The position numbers were made by a program, and so were the translations under genes. Of a stretch of DNA of 64,000 bases, positions 41,834-50,369 are shown piece by piece. Each line of letters starts with the position of its first letter. Positions within the stretch are counted from its first letter, which is position 1. Below the pieces are notes generated by a model. The model did not search any database and had not been told where the DNA came from. It saw nothing but the letters and a program-made list of their open reading frames with translations. The stretch comes from Moritella sp. 24 (GTDB lineage: Bacteria; Pseudomonadota; Gammaproteobacteria; Enterobacterales; Moritellaceae): the NCBI RefSeq assembly GCF_018219155.1, contig NZ_CP056123.1, positions 2,179,505 to 2,243,504 of the forward strand. The letters are read 5' to 3'.

Positions 41834-43003
41834 CTACGTAAGTTTGTACTTAGCGATTAGCTGCTCTCGTTTCTTCGGTAATATATTGATTTTAGTTATG
41901 TCAGCTTCAGTCACCTCAACAAGGCGTTTATTCATGATCTTAAACCATAACCAAGGGATATAGGCGATGGGATACATACCAAAATAACCGTTTGGCAGTG
42001 TGGGTAATCCGTTAAAGTGACGTAACGATTGATAGCTACGCGTTGCATTCGCATGATGGTCAGAATGGCGTTGTAAGTGAAATAAAGCCCAATTTGAAAA
42101 CACATGATTACTGTTCCAACTATGATGAGGCTGAGGTCGTTCGTACCTGCCATTAGGTAGCTTCTTTCTTAACAAACCATAATGCTCGATATAGTTTGCA
42201 GAGGTCAATTGCCACATTGACCAAAATGCAGAAATGAATAAATAAGGGATAACACCTGAACCTAGCCAAACGGCTAGACTTGCATAGGCTGAAAAACTTA
42301 ATACTATTGATTGTAGAAATTCATTTTCAAAAGAATAGACTGATTTACCTCTATTTTTTAAACGTCTTTTTTCTAATTGATGTGCTCGTAAGATGGCACC
42401 TGGTAATTCTCTTAGGGCAAAGCTATAGATGTTTTCGCCCATTTTTGATGAGGCCGGATCTTCAGGAGTCGCAACATGTTTATGGTGTCCTTGGTTATGC
42501 TCGATAAAGAAGTGGCCGTAAGCAGCAATCGCTAACACCAATTTTGCTAATTTACGGTCTAATTTATTCTTCTTATGACCTAATTCGTGACCTATATTTA
42601 AGCCGTGACCACCTACATTACCTGCCAACAAGGCTGTTGCTAGATAACCGCTCCAACTTAGATCATGACTACCAACAAACCACCCGCAAAAGATAAATAC
42701 AGTGATAACGACGGGAACGTGTAGGAGCGTAATACGACGATAAAAAGGATCTGACTCGAGCTGAGGAATAATTATTTCAGGGGGATTACTGGTATCTTCA
42801 CCCATGACTTGATCTATGATGGGAAAAGTTACATAGCTAAAAAGGAAAAAGAACCAGAGCAACCATTCATGATTAAAAGCCATAAACAAAAGTGGTCCAG
42901 CGGCGGCTATGCTGGGTAATAAAAGAGAAAATAACCAAAAATATCTCTTTTTATCCACGTATGTCGTGCCATCATCCGCTATAAAGGTCCCTGAAGAATT
43001 CAT
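41834..43003 (-). CDS. alkB: Alkane 1-monooxygenase (AlkB-type di-iron membrane hydroxylase)
   Basis: A 389 aa inner-membrane di-iron enzyme that hydroxylates the terminal carbon of medium- or long-chain alkanes using rubredoxin as electron donor. It has about six helices and all histidine boxes: HELGHKKNK near residue 138, EHNQGHHKHVATPEDPAS near 168, NYIEHYGL near 271 and LQRHSDHHANATRSYQS near 311. Length is near the family's 400. No rubredoxin, rubredoxin reductase or regulator adjoins it, so the electron donors must be encoded elsewhere. The related xylene monooxygenases share the boxes, but the HSWNSNH segment favours AlkB. Confidence 0.93.
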   Translation of the reverse strand: MNSSGTFIADDGTTYVDKKRYFWLFSLLLPSIAAAGPLLFMAFNHEWLLWFFFLFSYVTFPIIDQVMGEDTSNPPEIIIPQLESDPFYRRITLLHVPVVITVFIFCGWFVGSHDLSWSGYLATALLAGNVGGHGLNIGHELGHKKNKLDRKLAKLVLAIAAYGHFFIEHNQGHHKHVATPEDPASSKMGENIYSFALRELPGAILRAHQLEKRRLKNRGKSVYSFENEFLQSIVLSFSAYASLAVWLGSGVIPYLFISAFWSMWQLTSANYIEHYGLLRKKLPNGRYERPQPHHSWNSNHVFSNWALFHLQRHSDHHANATRSYQSLRHFNGLPTLPNGYFGMYPIAYIPWLWFKIMNKRLVEVTEADITKINILPKKREQLIAKYKLT

Positions 43004-43218
43004 ACTTTGCTCTCTATGAGGTGATTTATACTTGTTTATAATAGTCGGCCTTAGGCTAAGCGCTAGTGTATACGCCTTTGATTATTCACATACTCTACAC
43101 CTATGGAACTAAAACTTTGATCTAGTTAACTATTTGGGGCGTAGCTAGCGGGGATGATGTCTGACTTTATATTCCGTTTTATCATGATATAAATTATTGA
43201 TATAACTCAGGTCGGAAT

Positions 43219-45282
43219 ATGAAGTTTAATAAAATTAGTCTTATGCTCTTGCTTGCCAGTCCAAGCTTGTTTGCTTTTCCTAATCTCACTATTTCAACAA
43301 GTACGAATAGTCGCGATTTTCCCCTTAGTCATGAGTCACCGCTGGTGGTGCCACTTACAAAAGCAAGCTACACCTTAAAAGTGACTGGTATTAAAGGAGA
43401 CTGTATTGCTCAAAAAGAACAAAAGGTAAGGTTCAATCAGCCTTTAGGGTTGAATTGTGCTACCTCGACCGAGTTGCCTATAAAAATAAGGTTTAATGGC
43501 GATTATGCATTTATATTCGATGCCGAAAAAAAGACTATTTTGGTAAAACGACAACCTAAGAAATCCACAAAACAAGTATTTAAGCGTCCTCTGCCACAGG
43601 TTCAGTGTGACGCCTATCATGGCGGAGAGGTGACAATTAATCTTGCTGATACTTATAAAGACGGAACGCAATTAAAAGATAAGTTAAGCGGTCAGGTTGT
43701 TACTGTTATTAAGCAGCGAGTAACTCTAACGCCAGCGGCTAATAGCGGTGGTCTAATATTACTGGAACCAGTAAAAACACCCGTGAAAGAAACGGAATTT
43801 AACTGGCGTAATGCAAATATCTATTTTGTTATGATTGATCGGTTTAATAATGCAGATACAAGTAATGATAATAGCTATGGACGTCATAAAGATGGCAAAG
43901 ATGAAGTCGGCACTTTTCATGGTGGTGATTTAAAAGGTGTTATTGAGAAGCTTGATTATATAGAAAGTCTAGGAACAAGTGCTATTTGGCTTTCACCTAT
44001 TGTAGAGCAGGTTCACGGCTTTGTGGGTGGTGGTAATGCGGGTACATTTCCATTTTATAGCTATCACGGCTATTGGGCTCGAGACTTCACCAAAATAGAT
44101 AATAACTTTGGTGATGAAGATGATCTTAAGCGGCTGGTGGAAGAAGCGCATAAGCGGGATATTAAAGTATTACTTGATGTCGTTATCAATCACCCTGGAT
44201 ATGCCACATTAGCGGATCTACAACGTGATCAAATTCCTGTCGTTAACTTATCCAAAACGTTACCTATTAAATGGTCTGATTGGCAACCTAATCAAGGACA
44301 AAACTGGCATAGTTTTAATGACAGTGTCGATTATAACAGCGATGAATGGGCTCGTTGGTGGGGAGGTGATTGGGTTCGTTCTGGCCTACCTAATTATCCC
44401 AAACCCGGTAGTAGCGATCAAACTTTATCACTTGCTGGTTTACCTGACTTTATTACAGAGTCCACTAAATCTGTCATACCACCACAATGGTTATTAACGA
44501 ATCCAGGAACGCGAGTCATTAGCCGTGACAACTACACGGTAGCAGACTATCTTATTGACTGGCAAACTGATTGGGTAAGACGCTTCGGTATTGATGGTTA
44601 CCGTATAGACACTGTAAAGCATGTGTCTGGTGATGTATGGACGCGCTTAAAGCAAGCCGCGACTAACAGTTTAAATGATTGGCGAGAAGAGAATAATAAA
44701 AGCGAGCAAGCATTTTGGATGATGGGTGAAGTATGGGGGCACAGCGCATATCGTAGTCCTTATTATGATGACGGCTTTGATGCCTTGATAAATTTTGATA
44801 TGCAGAAGAAGATGGACCAAGGTGCTGCCTGTTTTAGTATGATGGCAGATACATACCAAAGTTACGCTGATACACTCCAAGAAGAACCAGACTTTAACCC
44901 CGTTAGTTATATGTCCTCTCATGATACGGAGCTTTTCTTTGGACGGTTTAAATCATTTGAAATGCAACGTAATGCAGCAAGTGCACTACTGCTCAGTCCT
45001 GGGGCCGTACAAGTTTACTATGGTGACGAAATTGCGAGAAATATAGGCCCTTATGCCGATGATTTCCACCAAGGTACACGTTCTGATATGAGTTGGTCGT
45101 TAGATATTAATCGTCAGCAGTTGTTAAAACACTGGCAAACACTTGGGCAATTTAGACAAGAACACCCCGCAATTGGCGCGGGGAACCACAAGGTGCTTAA
45201 GCAACAAAACGGCTATGCGTTTTCTCGTACATTAGGGGCCGATAAGGTCGTTGTTGCTTTTGTTGGTAACAGGGTCTTATGA
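43219..45282 (+). CDS. malS: Periplasmic alpha-amylase (GH13, MalS-like)
   Basis: An exported alpha-amylase of 687 aa, near the 676 aa of E. coli MalS, which hydrolyses long maltodextrins in the periplasm. A signal peptide (LMLLLASPSLFA) is followed by a beta-rich N-terminal domain (to about 195), then the GH13 barrel starting NIYFVMIDRFNNAD. Catalytic parts: GIDGYRIDTVKHV (nucleophile Asp near 463), MMGEVWGH (acid Glu near 502) and MSSHDTE (Asp near 567). LDVVINHPG is conserved region I. The stop abuts the convergent tetR stop with no gap. Confidence 0.93.
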   Translation: MKFNKISLMLLLASPSLFAFPNLTISTSTNSRDFPLSHESPLVVPLTKASYTLKVTGIKGDCIAQKEQKVRFNQPLGLNCATSTELPIKIRFNGDYAFIFDAEKKTILVKRQPKKSTKQVFKRPLPQVQCDAYHGGEVTINLADTYKDGTQLKDKLSGQVVTVIKQRVTLTPAANSGGLILLEPVKTPVKETEFNWRNANIYFVMIDRFNNADTSNDNSYGRHKDGKDEVGTFHGGDLKGVIEKLDYIESLGTSAIWLSPIVEQVHGFVGGGNAGTFPFYSYHGYWARDFTKIDNNFGDEDDLKRLVEEAHKRDIKVLLDVVINHPGYATLADLQRDQIPVVNLSKTLPIKWSDWQPNQGQNWHSFNDSVDYNSDEWARWWGGDWVRSGLPNYPKPGSSDQTLSLAGLPDFITESTKSVIPPQWLLTNPGTRVISRDNYTVADYLIDWQTDWVRRFGIDGYRIDTVKHVSGDVWTRLKQAATNSLNDWREENNKSEQAFWMMGEVWGHSAYRSPYYDDGFDALINFDMQKKMDQGAACFSMMADTYQSYADTLQEEPDFNPVSYMSSHDTELFFGRFKSFEMQRNAASALLLSPGAVQVYYGDEIARNIGPYADDFHQGTRSDMSWSLDINRQQLLKHWQTLGQFRQEHPAIGAGNHKVLKQQNGYAFSRTLGADKVVVAFVGNRVL

Positions 45283-45720
45283 TTACTCTTCAGGATAAAA
45301 AATAGTCGCATAACCAATGGCATAGCATAAAGCATGCTTCACTTCTTCTTTGTCGCCTTGGATCAGGTCTATGAGATTCTTGGCGCCACCGACACTCTTC
45401 ATAATGTCTTTGCAATTGGTCAATAATTGGCGATAACTCGCGTCTTCATCAATGATTTTTATCCATGACTTCAAAAACTTATCAGGTGACGATAAATCTA
45501 GCGGTTCAAGTATAAGCGCCGATAGCATAGGCCGTATTTCATCGATCAAAAACTCTTTACGTTTAAAGTGAGTAAGGATCCCTGAACGGCTAATATTCGC
45601 CGCTTTGGCGATGGTAAGAAAAGACAGGGCATCTTCACCTTGATTAAGCACAATCTCAAATGAGCAACTAATGATCTTACGTCTTGTTTCTTTCGCTACT
45701 GCTTGGCTTACTTTTGGCAT
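45283..45720 (-). CDS. Short TetR/AcrR family regulator next to an RND efflux operon
   Basis: A 145 aa TetR-like repressor. The DNA-binding part is complete: TRRKIISCSFEIVLNQGEDA, FLTIAKAANISRSGILTHFK. The ligand-binding part is shorter than the usual 130-150 residues, but the frame shows no sign of truncation. The start at 45720 is chosen because GAGGAAG precedes it; the frame is open to 45741. It is divergent from the RND efflux genes over a 333-base gap that carries a perfect operator-like palindrome, so it probably represses them and itself. Confidence 0.85.
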   Translation of the reverse strand: MPKVSQAVAKETRRKIISCSFEIVLNQGEDALSFLTIAKAANISRSGILTHFKRKEFLIDEIRPMLSALILEPLDLSSPDKFLKSWIKIIDEDASYRQLLTNCKDIMKSVGGAKNLIDLIQGDKEEVKHALCYAIGYATIFYPEE

Positions 45721-45861
45721 CTTACTTCCTCTAATTGACAACGTATATTACCTGCCAAATACAGTTATGCCTAGCAAAGGGTAATTATCGCTTAATAGTA
45801 AACCAGTGGGCTGGTGGATTATAACATCGCGCAAGTTAACTTTGATCCCATGAAATCAAAA

Positions 45862-45880
45862 TAAAGTACGGTGTACTTTA
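45862..45880. promoter_or_regulatory. Operator-like palindrome between tetR and the RND operon
   Basis: TAAAGTACGGTGTACTTTA is a perfect 8-bp palindrome with a 3-base centre. It is flanked by direct repeats of (A/G)TTAACTTTG at 45835 and 45889. It lies in the 333-base gap (45721-46053), which otherwise has no ORF and must hold both divergent promoters. Confidence 0.65.
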
Positions 45881-46053
45881 AAAGTTCAATTAACTTTGTT
45901 AGGATTCATCATCACTGGTAAAAATACACACTTATTTGATGGGGTAACTCTCATTGGTGTTACCTGTTTACGCGGTATTATTAGGTATGAATATAATGTA
46001 ATTACTTAATATATATTGACTTTATTTTTAAGGACTTTACATAAGGGCTTTAC

Positions 46054-47130
46054 ATGTTGCCATTCAATCAGTACTGCAAAAGTGCGCTTTTGTTATCTGC
46101 CTCAGTATTATTTGTTGGCTGTGAATCAGAGATTCAGGTCACCAAAAACAATGCAGAAGTGATCCGACCGGTTAAATTACTCAATATAGGTAATAGCGAA
46201 CACAGTCGTTTACTTTCTTTTCCGGCTGTTATTCAAGCTGGTCGTTCCTCTAACTTGGCTTTTCAAGTCAGTGGTATCGTTACGTCTATTCAAGTTAATG
46301 AATCAATGGAAGTGAAAAAAGGAGATGTTCTTGCCACGCTAGACCCAAGAGACTATCAAGTTAAGGTTGATGTAGCGAAAGCACAATTTGATAAAAGCGA
46401 ATCTGAGTTTAGTCGTTCGAAGGGACTTTTCAAAAAGAATATTATCTCACTTATCAAGTATGAGTCGTTAAGAGCAGAGCGAGATGTTAACAAAGCGAAT
46501 CTAGAAACGGCACAAAAGTCTTTGGATGATACTGTATTACGTGCACCTTACGCGGGTAACATTTCTAAAATAGACCTTAAAAGTAATCAGACTGTACAAC
46601 AAGGTAATGAAGTGATTTCTATGCTTGCTCTGAATAAGCTCGAAGCAAAAATCAACTTACCGTCATCTATCATCGCTAAATCTCAAGAATCAAACACTGA
46701 GAGTCCTGTGTACATCGTATTAAATGCGGCTCCAGAGCAAAAAATACCCGCGTTTATGAAAGAAATCTCATTAGAAGCAGATACTGACTCACAGACCTAC
46801 CAAGCGACTTTCTATTTTTCACCTCAAGCCGGACTTAATATATTACCGGGAATGAACGCAAGGGTATTTTTTCAAGATCCAACGAAAGTTAATTCAAAAG
46901 AGATTGTGCGTATCCCTATGTCTGCGTTAACAAAACAAGAAGAACACTTATTTGTATGGGTACTTAATGAAGACACGATGACCGTGTTTAAGCGAGTTGT
47001 GACGATAGAGAATGGCGTAGGTGAGAGTCTTATCGTTAAAAGTGGCTTAAACAAGGGCGAAACGGTGATTACTGCGGGTGTTTCATTTCTATCTGAGGGT
47101 ATGAAAGTACGTCCTTGGATTAAAAACTAA
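46054..47130 (+). CDS. RND efflux periplasmic adaptor (MFP), lipoprotein
   Basis: A 358 aa membrane fusion protein anchored by a lipobox (VLFVGCES, Cys at about residue 24). Typical domains follow: a lipoyl half-motif (VSGIVTSIQVNESMEVKKGD), an alpha hairpin with KSESEFSRSKGLFKKNIIS, the second half-motif (TVLRAPYAGNISKIDLKSNQ), a beta barrel and the membrane-proximal domain ending GETVITAGVSFLSEGMKVRP. It links the inner-membrane pump to an outer-membrane channel. The pump gene begins 20 bases downstream. AAGGGCTTTAC before the ATG gives the ribosome binding site. Confidence 0.93.
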   Translation: MLPFNQYCKSALLLSASVLFVGCESEIQVTKNNAEVIRPVKLLNIGNSEHSRLLSFPAVIQAGRSSNLAFQVSGIVTSIQVNESMEVKKGDVLATLDPRDYQVKVDVAKAQFDKSESEFSRSKGLFKKNIISLIKYESLRAERDVNKANLETAQKSLDDTVLRAPYAGNISKIDLKSNQTVQQGNEVISMLALNKLEAKINLPSSIIAKSQESNTESPVYIVLNAAPEQKIPAFMKEISLEADTDSQTYQATFYFSPQAGLNILPGMNARVFFQDPTKVNSKEIVRIPMSALTKQEEHLFVWVLNEDTMTVFKRVVTIENGVGESLIVKSGLNKGETVITAGVSFLSEGMKVRPWIKN

Positions 47131-47150
47131 GTGAGATTGGATAATCAATT

Positions 47151-50100
47151 ATGAATATTGCAGAGTTTTCTATAAAAAACCAAGTACTCAGTGTCATCGT
47201 CATTCTCCTTTCATTATTGGGCGGGTGGTCAGCCTATCAAGACATGGCTAGATTCGAAGACCCTGAATTTACAATCAGAACGGCATTAATCTTTACGCAA
47301 TACCCCGGAGCCAGCCCTGAAGAAGTGGCTAGAGAAGTCACGGAACCCTTAGAAACTGCGTTGCAACAAATACAGGAAGTGAAGAAGGTTAGTTCGAAGT
47401 CAACGGCGGGACTGTCTGAGATCACGGTAGATATAAAATACCAATTTTCTAAAGACAAAGACGACCTACAAGTTATTTGGACAAAATTAAGAAATAAGAT
47501 AAAGGATGCTGAACGGGCTTTGCCACCTAATGTTACAACGCCTATCGTTAATGATGATTTTGGTGACTTGTATGGCCTGTATTACTTCATTACCGGGGAT
47601 GACTTTGAGGCGGCTGAATTAAGAACCTATGCAAAGTCACTACAAAAAGACATTCTTCAAGTTGATGGTGTCGGTAAGGTTCAACTTTCAGGGGAACAAC
47701 AGGAAGCGATATTTGTTGAAATTGCTGCCGAGACATCGATGCAACTTGGTGTGTCACTGTCTAATGTTTATGACATTTTAAAACAACAAAATGCAGTTAT
47801 TTCATCGGGTAATGTAAATATTGGTAATAAACGTATTGTTATCGATCCATCTGGTGCCATTGATTCAATTAGTGCGATTCAAAATCTATTAGTGTCTACA
47901 GGTAATAACAATAAAGTTATCTATTTAAAAGACATTGCTCATGTCTATCGTTCGTATACGACACCGAGTGACAAGATTGTTCGTTACAACGGTAAGCCTG
48001 CAATTGCGTTAGGTGTGTCTAATGTGTCGGGGGGAAACGTTGTTGTTGTCGGTAAAGCTGTCACAGATAAGATTAAAGAATCTGAAAGTAGACGTCCTTT
48101 AGGTATTGAGGTGTCTGAGTATTATCATCAAGGTGATATTGTTGAAGCATCTGTCGATAACTTTATTGTGAATGTGATTGCAGCGCTGATCATCGTTATT
48201 GTTATCTTGTTTCTGTTTATGGGCATGCGCTCAGCACTGGTTATTGGTTTCATTCTTATTCTAACGATTGCTGCGACATTAGCGACGATGCACCTTATTG
48301 ATATTCCAATGCATCGTATCTCGTTAGGCGCGTTGATTATTGCCTTAGGGATGATGGTTGATAATGCCATCGTAGTGACTGAAGGCATACTTGTTGGTGT
48401 TAAAGAAGGTCAACGAAAACTTGAGATAGCGAAAAGCGTTGTACAGCAAACTAAATGGCCACTGTTAGGCGGCACGCTGGTGGGTATTATTGCATTTGCT
48501 CCAATTGGCTTTGCGCCCGGAGAAACGGCTGAATATACCGGTCATCTATTTTGGGTTGTGATGATTTCACTGCTATTTAGCTGGCTCTTTGCGGTGACGA
48601 TTACGCCTTTAACTTGTTTCTGGCTATTTCCAGAAGCTAATTCAGCACAAACCCAGCAGAAAGAGAGTCGATTCTTTACTTTTTATAAACGCTTTATGAT
48701 TGCTGCGTTAAAGCATCGTTGGTCGGTTGTGATTGGTGTTGTCGCGCTATTTTTGACTTCTATTTGGGGCGCGCAATTTATGACTCAAGGTTTCTTTCCG
48801 CAATCGACGACCCCTCAGCTGGTGGTTGATTACTGGCTACCGGAAGGAACGCGAATTGAACAGACTCAACAAGACATGAAAGAGTTAGAAGCTTTTGTGC
48901 TTGAGATGGATAATGTTGATGCAGTTCAAACACTAATCGGCGGTGGCGGTATTCGCTATATGCTGACCTATTCAGGCGAGTCGAATAATAGCGCTTATGG
49001 TCAACTGCTGATAAGAGTTAAAGACTATCGTAAAATCGACGACATGATACCAACCGTTCAGGACTTTATTCGTGATAACTATCCTGATGCACAGGCAAAG
49101 GCATGGCGATTTGTACTTGGACCTGGTGGCGGTTCAAAAATTGAGGCTGAATTTAGAGGTTCCGATCCTGCTGTATTACGTCAATTGGCGAATAAAGCAA
49201 AAGCGATCATGATTGAAGACGGTCGAACACTGTCGATTAAAGACGACTGGCGTGAACCTGTTAGTGTTGTTGAGCCTTTATATTCGGAAAGCAAAGGGCG
49301 ACGAGCAGGTATTTCGAGGGAAGATTTAGCTAATGCTATTTCAGAGTTTTATTCAGGAAAGCAGATTGGGATATACAGAGAAGGGCAAGACCTCATCCCC
49401 ATTATTTCTAGAATACCGAACGCACAGAATAAAGGCATTAATGATATCAATGATATTCAGGTATTAAGTGTGATATCAGGTAAGTTTGTGCCTATTACTC
49501 AGGTGACAGACGGGTTCAGAACAATCTGGAGAGACGGGCAAATACGTCGTGAAAACCGTATTTTTACAATCAAAGCACAATGTGATCCTTATGCTGAAGA
49601 ACTACCGTCAACGCTATTATCTCGATTAAGACAACAGATTGAAGCAATAGACTTACCTGATGGATACAGCTTAAAGTGGGGTGGTGAGTTTGGTGATTCA
49701 GAAGAGTCAAATGGCGACTTAATGTCGACAATTCCACTTGGATTTTTGGCGATGGTGCTGGTGGTTGTTATCTTGTTTGGAAAAATTAGACAACCTCTTG
49801 TTATTTGGCTGGTGGTTCCTTTAGCGACGATTGGCGTCGTGTTTGGTTTGGTCGTGACAGGTATTCCGCTGGAGTTCATGGGTATTCTTGGTATTTTATC
49901 ATTATCAGGTTTGCTGATTAAAAACGGGATTGTACTTGTTGATCAAATGGACTTTGAAATCAAAAATGGAAAAGCGAAGTTTGATGCCGTCGTTGATTCA
50001 GCCACAAGTCGTGTACGCCCAGTGATGATGGGAACACTAACGACAGTGTTTGGTGTTATTCCACTGTTCTTTGATGCGTTTTTCCAGTCAATGGCCGTTG

Positions 50101-50195
50101 TAATTGTATTCGGTTTAACATTCGCCACACTATTAACACTGTTAATAGTGCCTGTTTTATATACCATTTTTATGGATATTAAGTCACCTGATTAG
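47151..50195 (+). CDS. RND family multidrug efflux permease (AcrB-like)
   Basis: A 1014 aa inner-membrane proton antiporter that expels drugs or other amphiphiles together with the adaptor encoded just upstream. It has the expected 12 helices in two halves with large periplasmic loops; YPGASPEEVAREVTEPLE near residue 50 is conserved in the family. In the fourth helix the proton-relay pair reads MMVDNAIVV near 403, with Asn in place of the second Asp of AcrB, as in TriC/MexK-like pumps. No outer-membrane channel gene adjoins it, so a TolC homologue elsewhere is expected. The substrate is unknown. Confidence 0.94.
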   Translation: MNIAEFSIKNQVLSVIVILLSLLGGWSAYQDMARFEDPEFTIRTALIFTQYPGASPEEVAREVTEPLETALQQIQEVKKVSSKSTAGLSEITVDIKYQFSKDKDDLQVIWTKLRNKIKDAERALPPNVTTPIVNDDFGDLYGLYYFITGDDFEAAELRTYAKSLQKDILQVDGVGKVQLSGEQQEAIFVEIAAETSMQLGVSLSNVYDILKQQNAVISSGNVNIGNKRIVIDPSGAIDSISAIQNLLVSTGNNNKVIYLKDIAHVYRSYTTPSDKIVRYNGKPAIALGVSNVSGGNVVVVGKAVTDKIKESESRRPLGIEVSEYYHQGDIVEASVDNFIVNVIAALIIVIVILFLFMGMRSALVIGFILILTIAATLATMHLIDIPMHRISLGALIIALGMMVDNAIVVTEGILVGVKEGQRKLEIAKSVVQQTKWPLLGGTLVGIIAFAPIGFAPGETAEYTGHLFWVVMISLLFSWLFAVTITPLTCFWLFPEANSAQTQQKESRFFTFYKRFMIAALKHRWSVVIGVVALFLTSIWGAQFMTQGFFPQSTTPQLVVDYWLPEGTRIEQTQQDMKELEAFVLEMDNVDAVQTLIGGGGIRYMLTYSGESNNSAYGQLLIRVKDYRKIDDMIPTVQDFIRDNYPDAQAKAWRFVLGPGGGSKIEAEFRGSDPAVLRQLANKAKAIMIEDGRTLSIKDDWREPVSVVEPLYSESKGRRAGISREDLANAISEFYSGKQIGIYREGQDLIPIISRIPNAQNKGINDINDIQVLSVISGKFVPITQVTDGFRTIWRDGQIRRENRIFTIKAQCDPYAEELPSTLLSRLRQQIEAIDLPDGYSLKWGGEFGDSEESNGDLMSTIPLGFLAMVLVVVILFGKIRQPLVIWLVVPLATIGVVFGLVVTGIPLEFMGILGILSLSGLLIKNGIVLVDQMDFEIKNGKAKFDAVVDSATSRVRPVMMGTLTTVFGVIPLFFDAFFQSMAVVIVFGLTFATLLTLLIVPVLYTIFMDIKSPD

Positions 50196-50239
50196 CAGGC
50201 ACACCAAGATTAACGCTAACAGCTGCTAAAGGATATAGC

Positions 50240-50277
50240 AATGCGGTGCCTTTTTTATTTAAAGAAGGTGCCGCATT
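50240..50277. terminator. Hairpin after the RND operon
   Basis: AATGCGGTGCCTT pairs with AAGGTGCCGCATT (13 bp with two G-U wobbles). It lies 45 bases after the RND permease stop. A T run is inside the loop rather than after the stem, so its efficiency is uncertain. Confidence 0.55.
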
Positions 50278-50369
50278 AGGACAGTCCGTCATCATTTCGT
50301 TTTACCTTAGACAACAGCCTCTTATAGACTGATTCCGAATTCATTTAATTAACGAATTAAGGATATCGG